Positions 1 to 10,300 of a stretch of 64,000 nucleotides of DNA are shown piece by piece. The notes beneath the pieces are model-generated. The model worked only from the letters and a program-made list of their open reading frames with translations, had not been told where the DNA came from and searched no databases. Position 1 is the first letter of the stretch. Each line of letters begins with the position of its first letter. The translations under genes and the position numbers were made by a program. Origin of the DNA: Deltaproteobacteria bacterium (GTDB lineage Bacteria; Desulfobacterota; Desulfobacteria; Desulfobacterales; Desulfosarcinaceae); assembly GCA_021824175.1 (NCBI GenBank), contig JAKALP010000012.1, forward strand, positions 62,001-126,000, given 5' to 3'.

Positions 1-596
1 TTAGGTCGGCTGGTGGTCCCGGAGGTGTATTGGATCAAGGCCACGTCGCTGGCGGCCAAGGACGGGGGGGATTCGGTCCCGCGAGCCGCGGCGGCATGGC
101 GCAGGATTTCATCGGCAAACAGGAATTGGGTGGTGAGCGGCTTTAACTGCTCCGAAGCGCCGACGATCATCTCCATGCGGTCGTAGGTGATGAAGAATTT
201 GGCCTCGCAGTCACGGATAATGTGGCTCACATGCGCCAAATGCTTTTCCTGGTGACCTGGCCCCGTGGCCTGGCTGACCGGCACGGGGATGCCGCCGGCC
301 AGCAGAATGCCGAAAAAGAGATACAGAAATTCGACGCTGGTGGGCAGCATCAGGACGACGGTGTCGCCTTTTTTTAGTTCCTTGGCCATGAGGAATTGGG
401 CCGCTTTCCGGGCCTTGGCCAAAATGTCGCCTGCCATGACCGGATGGGCTTCGTTGCGCAAATCCATCAGAATCAGGGCTTCTCTCTGGGGTCGACTGCG
501 CTGGCTTAATAAATCGAGCAGTGTTTCGGCTCTGACGGTATAGGGTTGGAGATTTTGCTGGTGGGCAAAACGCCGCGGGGTGTCAAAAGAATCCAT
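1..596 (-). CDS. AMP-forming acyl ligase / fatty-acyl-AMP ligase, N-terminal part
   Basis: The frame opens at an ATG at 596 behind an AGAAGG ribosome site and runs off the left edge. About 198 residues are visible. They end in the AMP-binding P-loop motif LIQYTSGTTSRP, the phosphate-binding signature of the ANL superfamily (acyl-CoA synthetases, fatty-acyl-AMP ligases). Upstream of it is the family's typical N-terminal segment with GDTVVLMLPTSVEFLYLFFG and GGIPVPV. Enzymes of this family activate a carboxylic acid with ATP to an acyl-AMP, then pass it to CoA or a carrier protein. The LIQYTSG form is common in fatty-acyl-AMP ligases, but the substrate cannot be read from this half. The next gene upstream in the same direction is an ADP-forming acyl-CoA synthetase, so the two may both serve acid activation. 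Confidence 0.85.
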   Translation of the reverse strand, partial: MDSFDTPRRFAHQQNLQPYTVRAETLLDLLSQRSRPQREALILMDLRNEAHPVMAGDILAKARKAAQFLMAKELKKGDTVVLMLPTSVEFLYLFFGILLAGGIPVPVSQATGPGHQEKHLAHVSHIIRDCEAKFFITYDRMEMIVGASEQLKPLTTQFLFADEILRHAAAARGTESPPSLAASDVALIQYTSGTTSRP

Positions 597-959
597 GGCA
601 CCTTCTTTCATTAAGGCCAAACCAATGCATGATAGAGCCCGGCAAAGGGGGTGGATACTCAGCAATGGATGATTTGAGGATGGGGGGGATGGGATGGATA
701 GGCGGTGAGCATGCGCATTTACGGAAGTGGTTTAACAGCGGCAACTCCCACTCCCGCCAGGGCAAAAATATGCGCAAACTTTTATTACAGGCTCTTATAC
801 TTCAGTTCGGTTGTGCTTTATCTTGTATGGATCTCCAGCCGCCACTTTTTCTCGCTCCCGCTCCCAGCCTAAAATCAAAGCTCATTCCGTAAAGCAGTAC
901 CTGTTTGCCTGTGACACCCCCTCATACCATCTTTATTGGTGATATGGAAGCGGTGGTTT
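597..959. other. intergenic gap, no gene seen
   Basis: About 360 bases between the two acyl-activating genes. I see no convincing coding frame, repeat or RNA. It must hold the promoter of the downstream ligase, but I cannot name a site. Confidence 0.5.
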
Positions 960-3017
960 TTAACTCATAACGATATTGGCATCCACTGCCACTGGGGTGC
1001 CCTGGCACACCACCACGGGGTTGATGTCGATCTGCTCGATCTGGGCATAGGCAGCGCCCAGATCTCCCAGGCGCACCAATATTTGGGCCATTGCCGATTC
1101 ATCCAGGGCCGGCTTGCCGCGGAAACCCCGCAGCAGCTTGCGGTTGCGCAAACTGTGGATCAGGTCCAGGGCGGCGGACGGAGTTAGAGGCGCCAGGGCG
1201 AAGACCACGTCCGGCTCCAGTTCCGCGAAGATTCCGCCCAGGCCGAACATCACGCAGGGCCCGAATTGAGGATCGCGCACCAAGCCGGCGATCAGCTCAT
1301 AGTCAAAGGAGAGTTGCCGTTGCACCAGAACCCGGCCCTGGCCGTTGAGCATGCGCTGGAGATTTTCAAAGGCTTGCTGAAGTTGGCTCTGGTCCGCGAT
1401 GCCCAGTTGCACCAGGCCGTGCTCGCTCTTGTGGGCTTGGCCCGGCGCCAGACCTTTGAGTACTACCGGCAAACCCTGGGCCTGGGCAAAGTTCCAGGCC
1501 TGGGAGGTGTCGGCGACAATCTGTTCCTTCACCACCGGAATGCCCCATTGGCCCAGGAGCTGTTTGCTGTCAAATTCATCCCAGACCTTGTCCGAGCAGG
1601 TGAGGGCCGGGGGAGTGGTGGCCGCGGTCGCCGGGGAAGAGTCCTGGACTGTGGCGCGATGGGCATTGAAGCGGGCCACGGCGCTGAGGCATTCGGCCAG
1701 CCGGGCGCCGTCCGAGTGCACGGCGAAACCGGCCTTGCGCGCAGCGTCGCTGAACTGGCGCTTGCCTTCGGCCAGACCCATCAGCCAGAAGACAATGGTT
1801 TTGCCCAATTGATCGGCAGTCTTTCTCAGGTTGGACAAGTCAGTGACCGACTCTTCCAGCCCGGCCACCACATGGATCACCACGGCGTCTACGCCCGGAT
1901 CGGTCAAGGCCGCTTCCAGGGCTCCCATGAAGGCGACCATCCGGCCGCGCAGGGCCACGGCCGGGAAGAGATCAATGGGATTGCTGGGCGGCATCCAGGG
2001 CGGAAAGATTTGCGCCAGCTTCACCCTGGTCTGCTCGGCCAGCGTGGCGATGGTCAAGCCGTTGCGCTCCAGGGCATCGCACGCCAGAATGCCGGCCCCG
2101 CCGCTCAAGGTCATGACCGCTATGCGGCAGGCCGGGTTGAGGCGCGGAATCAAAGCAAGGGTGTTGGCCATATCCATCATCTGGAAGATGCTGTCGGCCA
2201 TGGTGATGCCGGTTTGGGTCAGAATACTTCTCAACAGCCGCGAGTTGCCGGCCAGGCTGCTGGTATGGCTCATGGCCGCCAGGGCCCCGGCCTGGCTCTG
2301 ACCGCCTTTGAGCAAGACGATGGGTTTGGCGCAGCGTTGGGCCAGCTCGGCAAAGCGCCGGCCTCTGAGAATTGACTCCAGGTAGAGGGCAATGACTTCG
2401 GTCTGGGGATCTTTTTCCAGGTATTGGATCAGGTCGCACTCATCCACATCGGCCCGGTTGCCTATGGAGCAAGCCTTGGCCACGCCGATGCCCAGGCGCG
2501 CCAGCTCGGCCAGAAAGATGGCCGACATCATACCGCTTTGGACAATGAGCGAAATGCGGCCGGGCAGCAAGCCCTCGCCGCGGATGCGGGGGTGCATGAA
2601 GGTGAAGAAGTGCTGCCGGTGCACATCCACGATGCCCATGCAGTTGGGGCCCCACAAGCGGATGTGGCCCTGGGCCGCGATCGCATCGCACTGTTGTTGC
2701 AGGGCGCGCCCCTCTTCGCCGGTTTCGGCAAAGCCCGCGCTTTCGATGATCACCCGGCGCGTGCCCTTGGCCGCGCACACTTCGAGCACCTTGGGGATGA
2801 TGCGGGCCGGCACCAGCACAATGGCCAGCTCCACCGGCGCTTCAACGGAATCCAGCGAGGGAAAGCATTTGAGCCCTTCGATTTCCGGATAGTTGGGATT
2901 GACGGGGTAGATGGCCCCCTTGAATCCAGCCTTCAGATTCAAAACCACATGGTGGCCCAGCCCCTTGCCGCTGGCCCCCACGACCGCAACCGATCTCGGA
3001 TTGAAAAAAGTCTCCAT
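960..3017 (-). CDS. ADP-forming acyl-CoA synthetase, fused alpha and beta subunits
   Basis: A 685-residue fusion of the two halves of NDP-forming acetyl/acyl-CoA synthetase. The N-terminal CoA-binding Rossmann domain begins METFFNPRSVAVVGASG. The succinyl-CoA-synthetase-like part follows, with the phosphohistidine motif SHTSSLAG near residue 250. A C-terminal ATP-grasp domain starts near residue 480 (GIPVVKEQ, LPVVLKG, HKSEHGLV). The enzyme interconverts acyl-CoA + ADP + phosphate and acid + CoA + ATP, and in anaerobes often saves energy from acyl-CoAs. I chose the ATG at 3017 because a GGAG precedes it by four bases and family homology starts there; an in-frame ATG at 3041 is possible. The substrate (acetate, propionate, aromatic acid) is not evident. 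Confidence 0.9.
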   Translation of the reverse strand: METFFNPRSVAVVGASGKGLGHHVVLNLKAGFKGAIYPVNPNYPEIEGLKCFPSLDSVEAPVELAIVLVPARIIPKVLEVCAAKGTRRVIIESAGFAETGEEGRALQQQCDAIAAQGHIRLWGPNCMGIVDVHRQHFFTFMHPRIRGEGLLPGRISLIVQSGMMSAIFLAELARLGIGVAKACSIGNRADVDECDLIQYLEKDPQTEVIALYLESILRGRRFAELAQRCAKPIVLLKGGQSQAGALAAMSHTSSLAGNSRLLRSILTQTGITMADSIFQMMDMANTLALIPRLNPACRIAVMTLSGGAGILACDALERNGLTIATLAEQTRVKLAQIFPPWMPPSNPIDLFPAVALRGRMVAFMGALEAALTDPGVDAVVIHVVAGLEESVTDLSNLRKTADQLGKTIVFWLMGLAEGKRQFSDAARKAGFAVHSDGARLAECLSAVARFNAHRATVQDSSPATAATTPPALTCSDKVWDEFDSKQLLGQWGIPVVKEQIVADTSQAWNFAQAQGLPVVLKGLAPGQAHKSEHGLVQLGIADQSQLQQAFENLQRMLNGQGRVLVQRQLSFDYELIAGLVRDPQFGPCVMFGLGGIFAELEPDVVFALAPLTPSAALDLIHSLRNRKLLRGFRGKPALDESAMAQILVRLGDLGAAYAQIEQIDINPVVVCQGTPVAVDANIVMS

Positions 3018-3254
3018 GGCGCTCCATTCTTGGGTTTGCAATGCAAATCCCGATCATCTCCATCTCACGCGAAGCCGCTTCTGGAGATAGATGATTCTAA
3101 CGGCAAATGCAAGAATAGCAAAGGCATGATGCTGGTCAATCGATAGGGGCGGCGGATCATCGCTTTTACGCAGTCTCCATACACTTTGCTCCAGCAGATT
3201 CGGTCTAAAAAGCGGCCCTCCCCGGTGAGCAATCCGTTCAGTCCAGTGCAGTTG

Positions 3255-3285
3255 TTGACATATGTATATATTCATGATGTACGAT
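3255..3285 (+). promoter_or_regulatory. candidate promoter of the BrnT/BrnA remnant
   Basis: A perfect TTGACA (3255-3260) lies just upstream of the toxin-like start, with weaker -10 choices (TGTACG at 17 bp, TACGAT at 19 bp). The interval is AT-rich and partly palindromic, as expected for an autoregulated toxin-antitoxin promoter. Inferred only from sequence. Confidence 0.35.
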
Positions 3286-3289
3286 TCGC

Positions 3290-3526
3290 ATGGTTAAACC
3301 AACAAAAATATTGGCGAATTGCACTGGCTTTGAATGGGATCAAGGAAGCGACACGAAGAATTGGGAGCGACATAATGCGTCAACTGTTGAATGCGAACAT
3401 TTTTTTAATAAGCCAATAGTTGGAAAACGTGACAAAGAGCATTCACAGTCTGAAAATCGCTATAATACCCTTGGTCGTACCAAATTGATTGGTCCGATTC
3501 TGAAGAAGCAGTTTTTTCACGGTTAA
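3290..3526 (+). pseudogene. BrnT-like RNase toxin, truncated
   Basis: The first ~64 residues read as a BrnT-family toxin: GFEWDQG near the start, then KNWERHN, ECEHFFN, KEHSQSENRY and LGRT, in family order. Just after LGRT (about 3480) homology stops and the frame runs into the middle of the neighbouring antitoxin in the wrong frame, ending at 3526. BrnT toxins are RelE-like RNases of about 90 residues, so the C-terminal third with its catalytic residues is missing. The toxin should be inactive. Family assignment rests on motif recognition by eye. Confidence 0.65.
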
Positions 3527-3672
3527 AGCCTTCAACTCGTACAATTTCTATCCGTCTTCCGGAATCAATGATCGAAGAATTGAAAGTACTAGCTAATAAA
3601 CGTGATGTCCCCTATCAATCTCTATTGAAGATTTTTCTGTCTGAAAGAATCGACTCAGAATTGCACCATTAA
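3484..3672 (+). pseudogene. BrnA-like antitoxin, C-terminal fragment
   Basis: From 3484, in a frame shifted from the toxin, the sequence reads IDWSDSEEAVF, RLKPSTRTISIRLPESM and ANKRDVPYQSLLKIFLSERI, then stops at 3672. This is the C-terminal half of BrnA-type antitoxins, including the ribbon-helix-helix DNA-binding part. No start codon precedes it in frame and the N-terminal half is absent. The simplest reading is one deletion that joined the toxin at LGRT to the antitoxin at IDWS, removing both the toxin end and the antitoxin start. Confidence 0.6.
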
Positions 3673-3917
3673 TAGAAAGTGAACTGAAGCTCTATACGGC
3701 CGCGGAAAGTCAAGAGAAAATAATATCCCCGCAGAATCGGATTGTAGTATGATTGACTTCCGTTACTTGGACGGCCCGGAACACCCCTCTTTACTTTGAA
3801 ACCTGGGCCAAAAGAAACTACGGCATCATTAATGGCTGATTTACTTTGTCCTGATTATGAAATACGATCACTTCAAATGTCCAGCCAATCCCCTTATCTT
3901 AAATAGGAGATGAAACT

Positions 3918-4394
3918 ATGATCAGAAAAACGGTTATGCTTGTATCGCTGTTGATGTCCCTCGCACTGCCCCTTTTGGCAGGAACCCTTCAGGTGAACCC
4001 GGAGGTAAAAAAAGACCTCCCGATTCAGGCGCCCCCCCTTAAGGAAATAAAGCCCATGATCAAAGTGACACATCCCGCACCCGGCATCACCATAAAGCAT
4101 GCATGTATGGGTAAGACCCAAGAGATCAGCTGGGATTACGTCGGCGATATCGGTGCAACGGTTAATATTCTAATAAAAGGGAGCAGCAGTGGTCTTGTAA
4201 CGATAAATGGGGTACCGGCCGGAGCAAACATGCACGGCAGCTATAGCTGGCTTCTCCCCGAAAATCTTACCGATGGAAAAGGTGAGGGCGGCATGTTTAC
4301 GGTCACTGTTCAGGCAGGCAACGGCAGTGCTACTGCGACAGGCGGCAAGATTCAGGTCGATGACCCAAGGTTAGGTCCCTGTTCCGGAAAATAG
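3918..4394 (+). CDS. small exported protein with Kre9/KNH-like beta-sandwich
   Basis: A 158-residue protein with an N-terminal signal peptide (MIRKTVMLVSLLMSLALPLLAG) and a good ribosome site (AGGAGATGAAACTATG). The mature part has the pattern of the Ser/Thr-rich GPI-anchor-associated (Kre9/KNH-type) domain: ISWDYVGDIGATVNI, a GSYSWLLPE strand and a C-terminal FTVTVQAGNG strand. Such domains are extracellular beta-sandwiches often found in surface or adhesion proteins. It stands alone between the toxin remnant and the cytochrome gene. Export is well supported; function is unknown. Confidence 0.7.
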   Translation: MIRKTVMLVSLLMSLALPLLAGTLQVNPEVKKDLPIQAPPLKEIKPMIKVTHPAPGITIKHACMGKTQEISWDYVGDIGATVNILIKGSSSGLVTINGVPAGANMHGSYSWLLPENLTDGKGEGGMFTVTVQAGNGSATATGGKIQVDDPRLGPCSGK

Positions 4395-5005
4395 GATGAC
4401 CAATTTTCATTTCTGTGGGCCCCATATTAAAATGTATCAGGCCTTCCTGCCTTATGATTGTGTTAAACAGGTTTTGAAATGGCTTCTAAGCAAATCTACC
4501 GAAGTTGCTCCCAACGGACGATTCGGGGGACACCGTACTTAATTACTGACAATAGTCAGTAAGTTTAATTCTTGTTGGTGATGGCACAAATAGCAAGAGC
4601 GGTTGCACCTGGAATACCACACAAAAAAAGCGGGAAAGCGGGGGGAAAACCTTGATTTGTGATTCACAACTTCAAACCATTTAATTAATGGCGGTTTGCG
4701 AAGAATCGATTATTTTTTTAACTGCCGCCTTTGTCGCTATCCGATCAAATATGATGCTTTAATGATTTCCATTGTTAGATAAACGACCGTTGATCTTCCT
4801 AATTTCTACCCACCTCAATAATCCCGATTATCGCCATGAAAGCGGTCCGGTAATCAGGTTAAGCAATCTTAATCAATTCGTTCTCACTCTCAAAAGTGTT
4901 TCTTTGCCATTGGTGCAGCCGATAAGCACTTGCGATGACGTCCGGTGTTAGGAAGTATTCGATCACTACATTTCGAATTCTTCGCAGTTGAATTCATAGC
5001 ACGAT
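4395..5005. other. intergenic region with a perfect palindrome
   Basis: About 610 bases without a believable gene, clearly more AT-rich than the flanks. Apart from the palindrome at 4543-4562 I see nothing specific. Confidence 0.5.
4543..4562. promoter_or_regulatory. candidate operator palindrome TTACTGAC-N4-GTCAGTAA
   Basis: Two perfect 8-base arms separated by AATA. The shape fits an operator of a dimeric regulator (TetR-type operators often look like this). No T-tract follows, so it is not a terminator. The regulator is unknown and not adjacent. Confidence 0.35.
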
Positions 5006-7189
5006 TCAATAATTCTCCCAAAACTTGGTGACATCGACTTCTTCGCGTCGGTTGTCCATTCCCGGAGATTCGACCGGCAGCGTGTCTATGAGAAATAGAT
5101 AACGGGCCACCCGACCAAGCCATTGTGAAGCATCTGATACTTTCGGCTGCCCCTCGGGTGTGAAATAGATAAACGGCATGCGTGTATCGGGGCCTGCAAA
5201 CCGGTCCGGGTTTCGCAGGAATTCCCGCACCCACTCATATCTCAAGCGCGTCTTGGTCAATGTCAGATTGATGGCCAAGTCATCGATGGCGACGCCATTG
5301 GGCAGCGCCTGATTTAAGTTGGTTGGATGGCATTGGATGCAGCGGTCGTGATGAAACCGGTAACGCCCCAGTTCTTGTTCTTCGGCGCTGATCGGCCGGA
5401 CATCAATGGGCAGGCGGTAGGTCAGCGCGCCATCCGCCGCTAAACCCGATCCCGCTTGAAAAAAGCGCGCCAGCGTCTCGGCCTCGTCATACCCGAGATA
5501 GAAGTAAGGCATGCGCATGCTCATCCAGATTCGCATGAAGAAGGGTTTTTTCAGGTATTTGACCAGCCATTGGGGCTGAACCTTCATTCCTTCTTCCACG
5601 AGTCTGGGCGGGAGTAAATGGGCGCGGTCGATGAGGGTCGATATATGGGGCGGGGTACCGGGTCGAAGCATATGGCAGTGGCGGCAATTGTATGCGGCCA
5701 GAAGATCTTCGCCGGCCTCCGTAAAACGCTGAGTTTTGCTTTGCTGAACGTGGCGACCTTCTGGGGCGTCGGCCTGGGTTTTCATGAGAAAGGTGACCAG
5801 GGCCTGGATCTCTTTTTCGGACAAATGGAATAGTGGCATTCTGAGCAGATTTGCTTCTTCGGATGTGCGCCTGGCGGGCAGCATTTGGCGGCGCAGGGTT
5901 TGCCAGGGCTTTTGCCCAGAACCGGCTTTCCATAATCCGCGAGCACCCAAAGGCGCGCCGGGGGGCGCGGCCTCCGCGAAACCGTCGATTGAGTGGCAGG
6001 CATGGCATCCGTAGTATTCTACGCGGTGCCGGCCCTGGGCGAGGCCGCGCGTGCTGCCGTCCGGGCATTCAGCCGAGAAGTAGTTCTCGCCCATGCCCAG
6101 GGTGTTGAGGTAGGCGATTATATCGACCGTGTCCTCTTTGGTAACATCGAGCAGCGGTATGCGGGCATCGGGGTTGTAGGCCCGCGGCTGTTCAAGTTCC
6201 AGCAGAGTCCAATCCGGACGCAGTTTGATCCCGGCATCATTGAGTGATGGTATACGGCTGATTTCCGCATCCTTGTCATAGTTCGTGAGGTGGCAGGCCC
6301 GGCAGCCGCGATAGGTAAACAGATGTTGACCTTTCGCGGCCGACCCTGTGGAAAGATTCAGCGCGGCATAACTATGCGGAGCGTTGAGCGACCATAAAAA
6401 GGCGCTGATGTCGCACGCCACCGAAGGCGTCATTTGAAAATCGGGCATCATGGTGCCCGGTCGAATCCGGCGTGGCGCCAGCAGCCATGACGGCAGCCAA
6501 CGCTGGCTCTTTAATTTCCCGTGGATTCCTTTCAAGGGCGGCGCGAATTTTCTCCGCACTGGCGCGGTATTGCGATGATCCTTCGTCTTATCGGTCGTTT
6601 CCATTGGATGACAGGCCACACAGCCGCGCGTCCTGAACAGCCTTTCCCCGCTGTTGAACACTTCGGCGCCGGATAGCGCATGGGTGCTTTCATGGCAGTT
6701 GCCGCAGGATGCCTGGGCATAGTTGCGATTGAGAAAATGGCCTTGCTTGACAGGGCAGGTGTCGGGCGTGCTGGGGCGCTCAAGGCTGGCCACCGGAACA
6801 TGACAATCGATGCAAGAAAAAGCATCCATGGGATGATAGGCCAGCATCTTCAAAGGATGTGCCCTGGTTTTGGCTTTAGGATCAATGAATCCCGCGTGGC
6901 ACTTTACACAATTCTTTGACGGATAGGAGGCGGTTGTGGAATTCCGGGCCGCAACGCTTTCCGAGCAAGGCAGCATGCAGGCCGAAGCACACAACAGGAA
7001 AGAAAATACAATGGATGGCCAATCTCTTTTCACGCTTTGACCCGTGGATGGATTTTTATCCCCAGCCTGGCTTTTGCGATTGTGTATCGTTACGGTGTCT
7101 GCCTGTGCTCGAAGTGAATTGCGCTTTTCCCTTTGAGCTTTCAGCCGCGCCAGCCCAAATGTCAAATCAAAAATGGTCGGCGCAACCAT
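5006..7189 (-). CDS. octahaem c-type cytochrome, periplasmic
   Basis: A protein with eight CxxCH haem motifs: CVKCH, CIDCH, CGNCH, CVACH, CRACH, CHACH, CRHCH and CIQCH. The later ones sit in class I cytochrome-c-like modules, each followed by a distal Met region such as GTMMPDF, ANLLRMP and DTRMPFIY. The first three look like a NapC/NrfH-style tri-haem segment. A Sec signal (KRDWPSIVFSFLLCASACMLP) begins only near residue 53 of the longest frame. The true start may therefore be the GTG at 7033, though no strong ribosome site marks either start. It is a periplasmic electron carrier or oxidoreductase subunit. It stands alone and its partners are not in the window. Confidence 0.85.
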   Translation of the reverse strand: MVAPTIFDLTFGLARLKAQREKRNSLRAQADTVTIHNRKSQAGDKNPSTGQSVKRDWPSIVFSFLLCASACMLPCSESVAARNSTTASYPSKNCVKCHAGFIDPKAKTRAHPLKMLAYHPMDAFSCIDCHVPVASLERPSTPDTCPVKQGHFLNRNYAQASCGNCHESTHALSGAEVFNSGERLFRTRGCVACHPMETTDKTKDHRNTAPVRRKFAPPLKGIHGKLKSQRWLPSWLLAPRRIRPGTMMPDFQMTPSVACDISAFLWSLNAPHSYAALNLSTGSAAKGQHLFTYRGCRACHLTNYDKDAEISRIPSLNDAGIKLRPDWTLLELEQPRAYNPDARIPLLDVTKEDTVDIIAYLNTLGMGENYFSAECPDGSTRGLAQGRHRVEYYGCHACHSIDGFAEAAPPGAPLGARGLWKAGSGQKPWQTLRRQMLPARRTSEEANLLRMPLFHLSEKEIQALVTFLMKTQADAPEGRHVQQSKTQRFTEAGEDLLAAYNCRHCHMLRPGTPPHISTLIDRAHLLPPRLVEEGMKVQPQWLVKYLKKPFFMRIWMSMRMPYFYLGYDEAETLARFFQAGSGLAADGALTYRLPIDVRPISAEEQELGRYRFHHDRCIQCHPTNLNQALPNGVAIDDLAINLTLTKTRLRYEWVREFLRNPDRFAGPDTRMPFIYFTPEGQPKVSDASQWLGRVARYLFLIDTLPVESPGMDNRREEVDVTKFWENY

Positions 7190-7378
7190 GATAACCGCTT
7201 GAATTATTTTTTGCGGCTATGCAATTAAACCAAGTGAGAGGTATTCTGCAAACTCTCTATGCTGGCAGTGTAAGATAATCTGATTTGCATAAAATCAATC
7301 CCGCAAAGGACGCCAAGCACGCCAAGAGGTGAAGATTTATTGATTATCTTTGCGATCTTGGTGTGCTTTACGAGAAGA

Positions 7379-10300
7379 TTATTCAAAGGAGTTCTGGCGC
7401 CAGAAGACTTTGCCCCATACCTCTCCGTCGAACGCCTGTTTGTAGATGCCACCGGCGGGGTCGCCATACAGGATCAGGTCCTGGGTGGGATGGTTGGGAT
7501 CTTTCAGGATCAGGGGTTGATCGCCGATGCGGTCGGTAAACCGCCTTGCCAGGAAGGCGGACTCCTGGCCCTGGGGCGGCGGGCTGTTTTGGCCGCAGGC
7601 GTTCATCAGGTAGAGCCACGATGCACCACCGCATTGGCACGGGCCGCTCAGGGGCGCAAAGGAGACGATGACCGCCGATCCGGCGCGAATGGTCGCCGGG
7701 CCCGTGACCCGTTCGCCGGGCTCCGCGGCAGGATCGGGAGGCTGGGGAAAATCAAAAAACCAGCCCGCGAATTGTTGGGGGTTGGCTTCCTGGTTCTTGC
7801 GGTCGTTATTTTTGGAAATGCCGTCGCCATCTTCAAGATCGGGCGTGGTTCCATAGTCGGCCTTCCATTCGCCGAATTGGCGGACGGTCCGGCCATCCTG
7901 TGTTGTTTGCAAGGAGACTGAGATGGGAGACAGCATCAGGCCGGAGGAGAGACGGCCGCTGGCGCGGTCGATCAGTGATCCCAGGTATTCGCTGTCATCG
8001 CCGTCGTCGCCGTAGTCCCAGAGGCCGTAGATGCTTTGCGGGCTTAGATCGTCGCGATCCGCCTCGGCCAGGTATTTGCCCGTGCCGAAGATCACCATGA
8101 AACCAGGCGCCTGGGGGGTGCAGGCATTGGCCATGAACATGACATCCGGGCGCCCGGTGATGGGCTGACCCGTGGCCTGGAAGACCGGGCGGGGCAGATC
8201 CCCTTGGGAGGCATCGATGATCCCGTTGCCGTCACGATCTTCGCCATAGGCCACGCCCCAGAGCGCAGGCTCCGTGGCGCGCAAATCGAACTTCCACAGG
8301 TTGCCTTTCAGGTCGCCGGCATAGACATAATCCACGCAGCGATCCAGGTTCACATCAATCAGGGCCGGTGTGGAGAGCCCATTGTCTTCGGCCGCGCCGG
8401 TATCGATTTTGCGGAGCGGCATCCCCGTGCGCAGATCCAGAATATAGAGCACCGCATGACCGTTGGGGCTGTTGTAGCCGTTGCCGAAGATGGCCACGGG
8501 CCGAAAGGTCCCATCGAGTGCATTGGCGTTGACCACATAGCCTTGACCAAAGCTGAATCCCATGTCCGAATCGATTTCATCCGGTTCATCGCGGAGGCCG
8601 TCGTCGTCATTGTCCATATCGTCTTTACTGCTGTCGGGGCGGGGGTACTCCCACAGGACCAGGCGGCTGAAATCATCTTCGGAAGCGCCTTGGCCCATAT
8701 CGTCCATACTGAAGAGAGACTGGTAAGCGCCAAAGGAGGTTCCGGACTGGGTGCGACGCCGGCCGGCCAATTGCAGGCAGTAATACCCCTTGCCGCCTTT
8801 TCCCAGTCCGCCCAGAAGGTAAGTTTTGCGCTGGTAGAGTTCTTCCAATACTTCTCCGATATAAGGCGTGGCATCCACGAAGTAGCGGTGATGGTTGATA
8901 TATTCGGTGGAGCAGAGTTGTTTTAAGTGATCGAAGACCAGACCTGGCACATAGGCGAACTTCTCCTTGCCATTGTGCGCATCGAAGGCGTGCAGCATCC
9001 CATCATTGGCGCCGACGAAGACCGTGTCACCCCAAACCGCTGGCGCGCTGTGGACAATATCGCCCAGCAGGACAGAGCGTTGGCGAAATTGAGGAAACTC
9101 TTTGCCGCGGATAAAGTCCAGGACATCACGGTCCTCCTTATCGGACCCGGCGCCGGCGGCCGCATGAAGACGCAATTGCTGCTTCTGCTGCTCCGAAAGC
9201 GCGTCGTACCGCAAAGGAATGCCCTGGGGGTTCTGCCACGGCCCGCCATAGGTCACGATGCGGCGGGTATCCGGGTTGATGCGGGCGCGCCGGAGTTGAT
9301 CGGCGGCGCTCCACAAGGCGTTTCCGCTATTTAACTCATTGGCGGAGTTCTGGGCGCTGACGCTGAAGGCCAGAAGGTCACCGGTCCACTCCCGGCTGTC
9401 ATAGCGCGCCTGGTAGATCACCGTTTGGTCCGACAGGCTTTCGCCGCTGATCGTCATGGCCGAGGCCGCCGCTGATGTGCCGGCCAAACCAAAGAGATGG
9501 TCCAGGGCGTCAAGAAGTGATGATTCATCTTCGGCATAGTAGTAGAGACCATGACCATTGATGGCCGCATGCCAGAGATCGTCCACGGTGGATGGCTGAC
9601 CGGCCATGGGTTGGGGCCAGATGGGCCGCGGCGTCTGGGAGGAGAGAAAACAGGGGTCCTGGCGGTAGCCGGGATTGTCCGTGATACCGTTATTATCCAG
9701 GTCATCGACCTTAAGCGTGCCGTGCGCGCCAAAGGAAATAGCGTGGGTCACCATATGCTGATGTCCAAACGTATCGCAGGCATTGGCCGGCACCAGGTCG
9801 GGCAGGTCGGGCGCCAAATCATGGCTAAAGTAATACATGGCCACATCGGCCAGCGTATCTGGCCAGGTATCGCGAAACGGCGGCGGCCAGTTGCCGTCGG
9901 CGTTGCCCACGCCCGCGAATTCATCATTCCAGAACCCGTCGCTGATGATCACGGCATAGTTCCTTTGGCATTGCCCGCCTTGTTTTTCCGGCAGCACGGG
10001 CGAAGCGCCCAGGGAAGATGTACTTCTTTGGTCGAAATACTTCCCGACCTGGTCCAAGGCCGTGCGCAATGGCTTTTTGCCCTTGGATTCGGATTTGTAA
10101 AGAGCATTGAGCAAAGTTTCAACCCCATCCGCGGAAGTCGTGCGGCTGGTGTCGGCCGGCCGTGATGCAGCGCCGCCGGGTTGCGTCGGGCTCAAATGGA
10201 CCGGCTGAACGCCCAGGCGCGGCGCTCTGTTCAGGGCGTAAATGCCGATATACTTCTGGCCGGCATGGGCGATGAATTGGGCCACCGCCGATTTGGCGGC

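Noticed and set aside
1266-2375. Plus-strand 369-aa frame opposite the acyl-CoA synthetase
   Set aside because: Shadow of a conserved gene; no recognisable protein pattern.
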